Assembly (NCBI RefSeq): GCF_900184035.1
Contig: NZ_FXWP01000011.1
Coordinates: 62,001-126,000 of the forward strand
Length of the DNA: 64,000 bases
Origin: Kosakonia pseudosacchari
GTDB taxonomy: Bacteria > Pseudomonadota > Gammaproteobacteria > Enterobacterales > Enterobacteriaceae
Reading direction: 5' to 3'
Positions within the stretch are counted from its first letter, which is position 1. The number at the start of each line of letters is the position of its first letter. The translations under genes were made by a program, and so were the position numbers. The notes under the pieces are model-generated. The model was not told the origin of the DNA, searched no databases, and saw nothing but the letters and a program-made list of their open reading frames with translations. This document shows positions 1 to 8,082 of this stretch, in pieces.

Positions 1-1277
1 TTCGCATGCTGCATGGTAGGCACGGTACGGTTCAGGGTGAATGCCTGTAGCGCTTTCTCGTAACTGCCTTCAATGGTGGCTTCCACCAGCAGTTGTTCCG
101 ACGCCAGTTGCTGCATCAACAATGTCTGATGGAACAGCGGCACCGCGCCCATCCGCACCGGTTCTGGCCCTTCACTGGTGATATAAGCCGGGACTTCCAC
201 CATGGCATCGTAGGGCAGGTTAGCAATCGCCCCTTTGTTTTCCACAATCACCAGATGGCGCTGGCGCAGGTCAAAGGCCAGCGAACAGGCGACATCGACG
301 ATAAACGCGCCATGTACGCCAACATGGAAGGCATCCGGCAGAATACCGGTGCGCTGATATTCCGCCGCAGCAGCAAACAGCTTTTTCTCGCGCCCGTCCA
401 TCACTTCATTGGCACGGGTGTAATCGGCGTTTTGATGCGCAACAATGTCGTTTGGCATCAGGTAATACTGCAAATAGGGGTTCGGCAAAAATTCCGGGAA
501 GTGATCCATAATCGGCTTGATGTTGCGCCAGGTTTTCACCCACGACGGATCGGCGTGTTGCGGATCGGTTTGCGCGGCGTCTTCGGTTAACAGACCAAAA
601 CGGGCGACGTGTTCGCGCAGCTCCGGCAGACGATCTTCGCCATCGACACGCACTTTGGTAAACCAGCCAAAGTGATTCAGGCCGAAGTAATCCACCTCCA
701 GTTTATGGCGATCAACGCCAAGGATAGCGCCCATATTGCGCATCGCCGCCACCGGCATATCACAAATATTCAGCACACGCGCGTTGGGCCGCAGACGACG
801 CACCCCTTCGGCGACAATCGCCGCCGGGTTGGAGTAGTTCACGATCCACGCTTTTTTATCGGCGTAACGCTCTACCAAATCGATAAGCTCGACCATCGGC
901 AAAATGGTACGCAGCCCGTAAGCCAGCCCGCCAGGGCCACACGTTTCCTGACCAACCACGCCGTGGCGCAGCGGGATCTTTTCATCCTGCTCACGCATTT
1001 TGTACTGCCCGACGCGCATTTGTGCGAAAACAAAATGCGCGCCGCGAAACGCGGTTTGCGCATCGCTGGTGACGGTAAATTTGATGCTCTGGCTGTGGTC
1101 ACGAATCACTTTTTCCACCACCGGCGCGATGGTGTTTTGCCGCGCTTCATCAATGTCGTAAAGGCGAATTTCCGCCAGCGGAAAATCTTCCAGCCTGACC
1201 ATCAGGCTTTTGACAATGCCCGGCGTATAGGTGCTGCCGCCACCGGCGATCGATAAAATAAACGGGGGTTTAATCAT
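1..1277 (-). CDS. 6-phospho-alpha-glucosidase, GH4 family (partial, 3' end outside window)
   Basis: Cytoplasmic hydrolase expected to split the phosphorylated alpha-glucosides delivered by the PTS permease just upstream. About 425 codons are visible. The start is the ATG at 1275-1277 behind a strong AAGGAG site. The N-terminus has the NAD-binding loop AGGGSTYTPG (residues 11-20) of GH4 enzymes, which use NAD and a divalent metal in a redox/elimination mechanism. The metal-site motif Cys172-Asp-Met-Pro and the Asn201-His202 pair are present; CDMP is the signature separating GH4 alpha-glucosidases (GlvA, MalH, AglB) from galactosidases and beta-glucosidases. The gene starts 12 bases after the permease stop, so the two form one operon. 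GH4 proteins run to about 440 residues, so only a few are missing. The Klebsiella counterpart is called aglB, the E. coli one glvA; which name fits is not decided. Confidence 0.9.
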   Translation of the reverse strand, partial: MIKPPFILSIAGGGSTYTPGIVKSLMVRLEDFPLAEIRLYDIDEARQNTIAPVVEKVIRDHSQSIKFTVTSDAQTAFRGAHFVFAQMRVGQYKMREQDEKIPLRHGVVGQETCGPGGLAYGLRTILPMVELIDLVERYADKKAWIVNYSNPAAIVAEGVRRLRPNARVLNICDMPVAAMRNMGAILGVDRHKLEVDYFGLNHFGWFTKVRVDGEDRLPELREHVARFGLLTEDAAQTDPQHADPSWVKTWRNIKPIMDHFPEFLPNPYLQYYLMPNDIVAHQNADYTRANEVMDGREKKLFAAAAEYQRTGILPDAFHVGVHGAFIVDVACSLAFDLRQRHLVIVENKGAIANLPYDAMVEVPAYITSEGPEPVRMGAVPLFHQTLLMQQLASEQLLVEATIEGSYEKALQAFTLNRTVPTMQHA

Positions 1278-1289
1278 TTCTGGACTCCT

Positions 1290-2834
1290 TTAGAGAAACA
1301 TCTCAACCGCTTCTCGCATCTTTTTGACATGCAGCCCGTAGACCACCTGAACGTTGTTACCTTGTTTAATCACGCCTTTTGCGCCTGTCGCTTTCAGCTG
1401 CGGCTCATTGATCACCGCCGTGTCTTTTACCGTTACGCGCAGGCGGGTGTAGCAGTTATCCACCACTTCAATATTGGCTCGCCCGCCCAGCCCTTCGATA
1501 ATCGCTTCACCAACCGCGTCGTTATTGCCTTTGGCCTGATAATCCTGCTTGCTGTAAAGCCGCGTCTCTTCGGTGTCATCCTCACGCCCTGGCGTTTTCA
1601 TATCGAAGCGCAAAATCAGGAAGCGGAAGATAACGAAGTAGAGGGCGAACATGATGAGCCCGACGAGGATGTACATCGGCCAGTTGGACTTCACGGTGCC
1701 GAGCGGCAGGTTGTAGAGAATGAAATCGATAATGCCGTTCGCGCCGATGGCATGAACGCCGAACAGGGAAAACAGCATCATGCCAATGCCGGTCAGCACG
1801 GCATGTACCACAAAAAGCAGCGGAGCGACAAACAGAAACGAGAACTCAATCGGTTCGGTCACGCCCACCAGCAAGGAAGTAAGCGCGGCGGGGATCAAAA
1901 TCGCTTTCGCTGCGGCTTTGCGTTCGGGTTTCGCGGTGACGTACATCGCCAGCGCGGCGGCGGGCAGGCCGAACATTTTACTGATGCCGCGCGCATCCCA
2001 CACCGCCGTGCTGCTTAATTGCGTCACGCTCGGGCAGGCCATTTCCGCGAAATAGATATTGCGTGCGCCCTGATAGGTGCTGCCGCAGACATCTGCCGTA
2101 CCGCCTAACTCCGTATAAAGAAACGGTGTATAAACCAGGTGATGTAGCCCGGTCGGCACCAGAATGCGCTCCAGAAAACCGTACACCGCGACGCCGAATG
2201 GCCCGGCGCCCTTAATCGCCAGCGCCAGCGTGCTGATGCCGTGCTGGGCAAACGGCCATAACTCACTCATTACCACGCCGAGCACGATGGACACCGGCAG
2301 CATAATAATGGCGACAAAACAGTGTCCGGAGTAAATCGCCATCGCGCCGGAAAACTGCACGCCGGAATATTTATCGTACAGATAGCCCGACAGCGCGCCG
2401 GTGAGGATGCCGGCGAATACGCCCATCTCCAGCACCTGCACGCCCAGCACCATGCTTTGCCCGGCAGCTTTCATCTGCGCAGCCGGGGCCAGTACGCCCT
2501 GCATCTGCAAAGTGACATTCATGGCGTTGATGAAAACGATAAAGGTCACCAGACCAATTAACGCGGCATAACCTTTATCCCGCGAGGCCAGCCCGACCGG
2601 GATACCAACGGCAAACACCAGCGCCAGGTTAGCCAGCACCGAGACGGCGGATTTGGCAATCAACTGGCCGATGTTTTGAATAAACGGATGACCAAGGAAA
2701 GGTAAATATTCGGCCAGGTTGCCGTTGCCAAAGATATTTCCGAAGGCAATAAACAAACCGACGATGGGCAAAATGAGCACCGGACCAAAGAGGGACTTAC
2801 CAAAATTTTGTAGGGCATTCACGGCTCTGGACAT
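1290..2834 (-). CDS. alpha-glucoside-specific PTS transporter, fused IIC-IIB components
   Basis: Inner-membrane permease of the phosphoenolpyruvate phosphotransferase system, 514 residues. A hydrophobic IIC domain (about residues 1-410, some ten membrane segments) carries the GVTEPIEFSF sugar-pocket motif. A linker leads to a C-terminal IIB domain with the phosphocysteine motif DNCYTRLRV. No IIA domain is fused, so phosphate must come from a glucose-type IIA elsewhere. A TTG thirty bases upstream could extend the protein by ten residues, but the ATG at 2832-2834 has an AAGAGAG site and yields the normal IIC N-terminus. It is first gene of the operon with the GH4 hydrolase. Family resemblance is to Klebsiella AglA and to GlvC/MalX permeases; the exact sugar (maltose, sucrose isomers) cannot be read from sequence. 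Confidence 0.88.
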   Translation of the reverse strand: MSRAVNALQNFGKSLFGPVLILPIVGLFIAFGNIFGNGNLAEYLPFLGHPFIQNIGQLIAKSAVSVLANLALVFAVGIPVGLASRDKGYAALIGLVTFIVFINAMNVTLQMQGVLAPAAQMKAAGQSMVLGVQVLEMGVFAGILTGALSGYLYDKYSGVQFSGAMAIYSGHCFVAIIMLPVSIVLGVVMSELWPFAQHGISTLALAIKGAGPFGVAVYGFLERILVPTGLHHLVYTPFLYTELGGTADVCGSTYQGARNIYFAEMACPSVTQLSSTAVWDARGISKMFGLPAAALAMYVTAKPERKAAAKAILIPAALTSLLVGVTEPIEFSFLFVAPLLFVVHAVLTGIGMMLFSLFGVHAIGANGIIDFILYNLPLGTVKSNWPMYILVGLIMFALYFVIFRFLILRFDMKTPGREDDTEETRLYSKQDYQAKGNNDAVGEAIIEGLGGRANIEVVDNCYTRLRVTVKDTAVINEPQLKATGAKGVIKQGNNVQVVYGLHVKKMREAVEMFL

Positions 2835-2921
2835 AATGTTCTCTCTTATTAGAACCGCGCACAAAGGTGCACAGACCGCTTAACGTTAGCAGCCAGTGGT
2901 AAGAAATATCCAGCTATCTTA

Positions 2922-2960
2922 TTGTTTTAAAAACAAATGACTCGGAACGTAACATGTTAC
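2922..2960. promoter_or_regulatory. candidate operator pair upstream of the alpha-glucoside operon
   Basis: Two inverted repeats lie in the gap between the divergent PTS operon and yfhM. TTGTTTT-A-AAAACAA spans 2922-2936 and a perfect 12-base palindrome GTAACATGTTAC spans 2949-2960. No regulator gene is visible beside the operon. Binding by an RpiR-, LacI- or GntR-type repressor is inference. Confidence 0.4.
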
Positions 2961-2969
2961 ATTACGGGC

Positions 2970-2985
2970 TGTGATCGGGTTAACA
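2970..2985. promoter_or_regulatory. weak CRP-like site
   Basis: TGTGA-N6-TAACA matches eight of ten informative positions of the CRP consensus. Catabolite control of a sugar PTS operon would be expected, but the site lies about 135 bases from the permease start and the second half is poor. Confidence 0.25.
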
Positions 2986-3116
2986 GCGAGGGTGGAGAGC
3001 GTTAAGTGCGCTTTGCGAGGCGCTTTCCAGAATTGATGGGCGGTTTTGTAATTGTCACGGTTGCGCATAATAATGTCTGAGCCTCTTTCAACAGGTTACT
3101 TAACCAGGGATAACGA

Positions 3117-6100
3117 ATGAAACCGCTACGTCTTGCGGCGCTGACTCTTGCGCTCGTCACCACCTTTACGCTCGCGGGCTGCGATGATAACGATAAGCCT
3201 AAGGCCGCCAGCGCACCTGACTCGAAAGCTGCGCCTGCGCCAGAGCAAAAAACACCGGCGGCTATACCGCAGGATAAAGCAAAGCTTGCTGAGCTTGCCG
3301 TACGCAGCGAAGGTAAACCGTTAACGCTGCTGGATGCTTCTGAAGTGCAACTGGATGGCGCAGCGACGCTCGTGCTGACCTTCTCGGTGCCGCTGGAACC
3401 AGACCAGAACTTTGCTTCAAGCGTGCATCTGGTGGATAAAAAAAGTGGCAAAGTGGATGGTGCCTGGGAGCTGGCGCCAAACCTGAAAGAGCTGCGCCTG
3501 CGCCATCTCGAACCGAACCGCGAGCTGCTGGTATCGGTTGATAAAGGGCTGCTGGCGCTGAATAAGGCTACGTTCGGTAGCGATTACGAAAAAACAATCA
3601 CCACCCGCGATGTGCAACCAAGCGTCGGTTTCGCCAGCCGGGGTTCGCTGCTGCCAGGAAAAGTGGTGGACGGGCTGCCGGTGATGGCGCTGAACGTGGA
3701 CAACGTTGACGTCAATTTTTACCGCGTGAAACCGGAATCGCTGGCCGCGTTTATCAGCCAGTGGGAGTACCGCAGTTCGCTGTCGAACTGGGAATCGGAA
3801 ACGCTCCTGAAAATGGCCGATCTGGTTTATACCGGCCGTTTTGATCTCAATCCAACCCGCAACACGCGTGAAAAACTGCTGTTGCCACTTGGCGGCATTC
3901 AGCCGTTACAGCAAACCGGCGTTTACATTGCGGTAATGAACCAGGCCGGGCATTACAACTACAGCAATGCCGCTACCTTATTCACCCTCAGTAACATTGG
4001 CCTTTCCGCGCACCGTTACCACAACCGGCTGGATATCTTCACGCAGGGGCTGGAAAACGGCGCTGCGCTCGCCGGCATTGAAGTGATGCTGCTGAACGAG
4101 AAAGGGCAAACTCTCGCACAAGCTACCAGCGATAGCGATGGTCATGCCACGCTCAGCACCGATAAAGAAGCGGCCTTGATCCTCGCGCGTAAAGCGGGTG
4201 AAACCACGATGCTGGATCTGAAATTACCGGCGCTGGATCTCGCCGAGTTCGCCATTGCAGGCGATCCCGGCTACAGCAAACAGTTCTTTATGTTTGGCCC
4301 GCGCGATCTCTACCGCCCTGGTGAAACGGTGATCCTTAACGGCCTGCTGCGCGATAGCGACGGTAAACCACTGGCAGAGCAACCGGTAAAACTTGAGGTG
4401 GTGAAACCGGACGGGCAGGTGATCCGCTCGCTGGTCAGCCAGCCGCAAAATGGGCTGTACCAGTTTACTTACCCGCTGGAAGCCAGCGCGCAAACCGGCA
4501 TGTGGCATATCCGCGCGAACACCGGGGATAATCTTTCTCGCGAGTGGAGCTTCCACGTGGAAGATTTCATGCCAGAGCGCATGGCGTTGAACATTACACC
4601 GCAGCCAGAGCCTGTTGAGCCTGCCGCAGATGTGGTATTTAACATTGACGGTCACTATCTGTATGGCGCGCCAGCCAGTGGGAACAGTCTGCAAGGCCAG
4701 CTGTTTCTGCGTCCGTTGCGCGAAGCCGTTCCCGCGCTACCGGGGTTCCAGTTTGGCGATATTGCCGAAGAGAACGTAAGCCGCAGCCTGGATGAGGTGC
4801 ATCTGACGCTGGATAAACAAGGGCAAGGCGAAATCACCACGCCGAGCCAGTGGCAGGATTCACACTCGCCGTTGCAGGTGATTTTACAAGCCAGCCTGCT
4901 GGAATCAGGCGGTCGCCCGGTAACACGTCGCGCAGAACAGGCCATCTGGCCTGCGCAAGCGCTGCCGGGCATTCGTCCGCAGTTTGCCTCCAAAGCGGTA
5001 TATGACTATCGGACTGACACCACCGTGAACCAGCCGATTGTCGATGAGGGCAGCAATGCCGCTTTTGACATTGTTTATACCGATGCCAGTGGCGCGAAAA
5101 AAGCGGTCAGCGATTTGCAGGTGCGCTTGATTCGTGAACGCCGTGACTACTTCTGGAACTGGTCGGAAAGCGAAGGCTGGCAATCACAATTTGACCAGAA
5201 AGACCTGGTCGAAGGGGAACAAAGCCTGACGCTCAAGGCGGATGAAACCGGAAAAGTCAGTTTCCCGGTGGACTGGGGGTCTTACCGCCTGGAAGTGAAA
5301 GGGCCGGATGACACCATCAGTAGCGTGCGCTTCTGGGCCGGTTACAGCTGGCAGGACAACACCGACGGCGCCGGTGCGGCAAGACCGGATCGCGTGACGA
5401 TGAAACTGGATAAACCGGCCTACAAACCGGGCGATACCATCAAACTGCATGTTACCGCGCCTGCCGCAGGCAAGGGCTATGCAATGATCGAATCCAGTGA
5501 AGGTCCGCTGTGGTGGAAAGAGATCGATGTCCCTGCTGAGGGCATGGATCTGAGTATTCCTGTCGATCAGAAGTGGCAGCGCCACGATCTCTATATCAGC
5601 ACGCTGGTGGTACGCCCTGGCGATAAATCGAAATCCGCCACGCCAAAACGCGCGGTAGGTTTACTGCATCTCCCGATGGGCGATGAGAACCGTCGCCTTG
5701 ACGTGACGCTCAATGCGCCACAAAAAATGCGTCCTAACCAACCGTTGACAGTGAAAGTCAAAGCGGCGGTGAAAAACGGCGCCACGCCAAAACAGATCAA
5801 CGTGCTGCTGTCCGCCGTGGACAGCGGTGTGCTGAACATTACCGATTATGTGACGCCGGATCCGTGGCAGGGCTTTTTCGGTCAGAAACGCTACGGCGCG
5901 GATATCTACGATATTTATGGTCAGGTGATTGAAGGGCAGGGAAGGCTGGCGGCACTGCGCTTTGGCGGCGATGGCGATGAGCTTAACCGCGGCGGCAAAC
6001 CACCGGTCAACCATGTCACTATTATTGCTCAGCAGGCACAGCCGGTAACGCTTGATGAACATGGCGAAGGTACAGTGAGCTTGCCGATTGGCGATTTCAA

Positions 6101-8081
6101 CGGTGAGCTGCGCGTGATGGCACAAGCCTGGACAGCGGAAGACTTTGGTAGCACTGAAAGCAAAGTGATCGTTGCCGCGCCAGTGATTGCGGAACTCAAT
6201 ACCCCCCGTTTTCTTGGCAGCGGCGATACCTCGCGCCTGACGCTGGATCTGACTAACCTGACCGATCAACCGCAAACGCTCACTGTCGCGCTGACGGCGA
6301 GCGGCCTGTTGGCACTGGAAAGTGGCCAACCGGAGCCGGTTAAGCTCTCTGCCGGCGAGCGCACCACGCTGTTTATTCCGGTGCGTGCGCTGGAGGGCTT
6401 TGGCGATGGCGAGCTTAACGCGCAAATTAGCGGGCTGTCCTTACCGGGTGAAACGTTCGCGCCTCAGCAAAAGCAGTGGAAAATCGGTGTGCGTCCGCCG
6501 TTTGCGGCACAGACAGTCAATAGCGGAGTGATGCTCAACCCTGGTGAGAGCTGGCATACGCCTGGGCAGCACCTTGCCAATATTTCACCGGTGACCTTGC
6601 AAGGTCGCTTACTGCTTAGCGGCAAGCCGCCGCTGAATCTGGCGCGCTATATCGAAGAGCTGCGTGCTTATCCGTACGGTTGTCTTGAACAGACCACCAG
6701 CGGGTTGTTCCCGTCGCTTTATACCAATGCCGCGCAGTTAAAAGCGCTGGGTATCAAAGGCGACAGTGATGAGCAGCGCCGCGCGGCGGTGGATATTGGT
6801 ATCTCCCGCCTGCTGCAGATGCAGCGCGAAGACGGCGGTTTCGCGTTGTGGGACAAGAGTGGACCGGAAGAGTACTGGCTGACGGCCTACGTCACCGACT
6901 TCCTGGTTAGCGCGTCTGCGCAGGGGTATAGCGTACCCATGGAGGCGCTGAATAACGCCAATAATCGCTTATTGCGCTATTTGCAGGATCCGGCGGTCAT
7001 GTCCATTCGCTATACCGACGATGCACCGGCAACCAAGTTCGCGGTACAAAGCTATGCGGGTCTGGTGCTGGCGCGTCAGCAGAAAGCGCCGTTAGGCGCA
7101 TTGCGTGAAATCTGGCAACGTCATGAGCAGGCCAGAGCGGCGCTGCCGCTGATGCAACTGGGCGTGGCGCTGAAACTGATGGGCGATGCGCAGCGCAGCG
7201 AACAAGCCTTAGCGCTGGGTCTGAAAACCTCTCGCCCGCAGTCCGGACACTGGCTGGCGGATTACGGCAGCGAACTGCGTGACAACGCATTGATACTGGC
7301 GCTGCTGGAAGAGAACAACCTGCTGCCACAGGAGCAGCCGCGTCTGCTGGCGACGCTCGCTGAGCAGGCTTACGGTCAGCGTTGGTTGTCGACACAGGAG
7401 AGCAACGCGCTGTTTATGGCCGGGCGTAATCTGCAAAACGCCACGGGCGCATGGCAGGCGCAAACCTCACTGGATGCCGCAGGGCTTGGTGGCGATCGTC
7501 CGCAAAGCCGTAATCTCAATGCCGATCAACTGGGAGCATTGCAGGTTACCAATAGCGGCAGCACGCCGCTGTGGTTGCGTCTCGACAGCACAGGCTATCC
7601 GGAACAGGCTCCTGCGCCGTCCGGGAAGGTATTAAAAATTGAACGTACGTTCCTGGGGACCGATGGTCGCAGTAAATCACTGTCGTCACTGAAAAGCGGT
7701 GAACTGGTGCTGGTACGCCTCGACGTGAATGCCAGCCAGAACGTACCGGACGCGCTGGTGGTTGATTTACTGCCCGCCGGGCTGGAGCTGGAAAACCAGA
7801 ACCTCGCTGATAGCAGCGCCAGTCTGCAAGATAGCGGCAGTGAAGTGCAGGATCTGCTAAATCGTATGCAACAAGTGGATATCCAGCATATGGAGTTTCG
7901 CGATGACCGGTTTGTTGCTGCGGTGCCGGTAAACGCAGGTGAGTGGGTCACGCTGGTTTACCTGGCGCGCGCGGTCACGCCAGGCACTTATCAGGTTCCC
8001 GCTCCGCAGGTGGAGTCAATGTATGTTCCGCAGTGGCGGGCGACCGGTGCGACCAGTGGTCCGCTGATTATCGTGCCGTAA
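3117..8081 (+). CDS. yfhM: bacterial alpha-2-macroglobulin, lipoprotein (YfhM)
   Basis: Large periplasmic protease trap, 1654 residues, almost the same length as E. coli YfhM. The N-terminus is a lipoprotein signal with lipobox LAGC and Asp following the cysteine, which favours retention in the inner membrane. Macroglobulin beta-domains fill the first two thirds. The thioester motif Cys-Leu-Glu-Gln is at about residue 1189 (codon at 6681) in the context YGCLEQTTSG, followed by the alpha-helical thioester domain. In this family an attacking protease cleaves a bait region and becomes covalently bound. The stop is followed after one base by the GTG of pbpC. That pairing is conserved and suggests the trap protects a wall that PBP1C repairs. 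The start has an AGGGA site upstream. Confidence 0.96.
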   Translation: MKPLRLAALTLALVTTFTLAGCDDNDKPKAASAPDSKAAPAPEQKTPAAIPQDKAKLAELAVRSEGKPLTLLDASEVQLDGAATLVLTFSVPLEPDQNFASSVHLVDKKSGKVDGAWELAPNLKELRLRHLEPNRELLVSVDKGLLALNKATFGSDYEKTITTRDVQPSVGFASRGSLLPGKVVDGLPVMALNVDNVDVNFYRVKPESLAAFISQWEYRSSLSNWESETLLKMADLVYTGRFDLNPTRNTREKLLLPLGGIQPLQQTGVYIAVMNQAGHYNYSNAATLFTLSNIGLSAHRYHNRLDIFTQGLENGAALAGIEVMLLNEKGQTLAQATSDSDGHATLSTDKEAALILARKAGETTMLDLKLPALDLAEFAIAGDPGYSKQFFMFGPRDLYRPGETVILNGLLRDSDGKPLAEQPVKLEVVKPDGQVIRSLVSQPQNGLYQFTYPLEASAQTGMWHIRANTGDNLSREWSFHVEDFMPERMALNITPQPEPVEPAADVVFNIDGHYLYGAPASGNSLQGQLFLRPLREAVPALPGFQFGDIAEENVSRSLDEVHLTLDKQGQGEITTPSQWQDSHSPLQVILQASLLESGGRPVTRRAEQAIWPAQALPGIRPQFASKAVYDYRTDTTVNQPIVDEGSNAAFDIVYTDASGAKKAVSDLQVRLIRERRDYFWNWSESEGWQSQFDQKDLVEGEQSLTLKADETGKVSFPVDWGSYRLEVKGPDDTISSVRFWAGYSWQDNTDGAGAARPDRVTMKLDKPAYKPGDTIKLHVTAPAAGKGYAMIESSEGPLWWKEIDVPAEGMDLSIPVDQKWQRHDLYISTLVVRPGDKSKSATPKRAVGLLHLPMGDENRRLDVTLNAPQKMRPNQPLTVKVKAAVKNGATPKQINVLLSAVDSGVLNITDYVTPDPWQGFFGQKRYGADIYDIYGQVIEGQGRLAALRFGGDGDELNRGGKPPVNHVTIIAQQAQPVTLDEHGEGTVSLPIGDFNGELRVMAQAWTAEDFGSTESKVIVAAPVIAELNTPRFLGSGDTSRLTLDLTNLTDQPQTLTVALTASGLLALESGQPEPVKLSAGERTTLFIPVRALEGFGDGELNAQISGLSLPGETFAPQQKQWKIGVRPPFAAQTVNSGVMLNPGESWHTPGQHLANISPVTLQGRLLLSGKPPLNLARYIEELRAYPYGCLEQTTSGLFPSLYTNAAQLKALGIKGDSDEQRRAAVDIGISRLLQMQREDGGFALWDKSGPEEYWLTAYVTDFLVSASAQGYSVPMEALNNANNRLLRYLQDPAVMSIRYTDDAPATKFAVQSYAGLVLARQQKAPLGALREIWQRHEQARAALPLMQLGVALKLMGDAQRSEQALALGLKTSRPQSGHWLADYGSELRDNALILALLEENNLLPQEQPRLLATLAEQAYGQRWLSTQESNALFMAGRNLQNATGAWQAQTSLDAAGLGGDRPQSRNLNADQLGALQVTNSGSTPLWLRLDSTGYPEQAPAPSGKVLKIERTFLGTDGRSKSLSSLKSGELVLVRLDVNASQNVPDALVVDLLPAGLELENQNLADSSASLQDSGSEVQDLLNRMQQVDIQHMEFRDDRFVAAVPVNAGEWVTLVYLARAVTPGTYQVPAPQVESMYVPQWRATGATSGPLIIVP

Positions 8082-8082
8082 C

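Noticed and set aside
5661-6425. 254-codon frame opposite yfhM
   Set aside because: Antisense shadow inside an intact, conserved gene.
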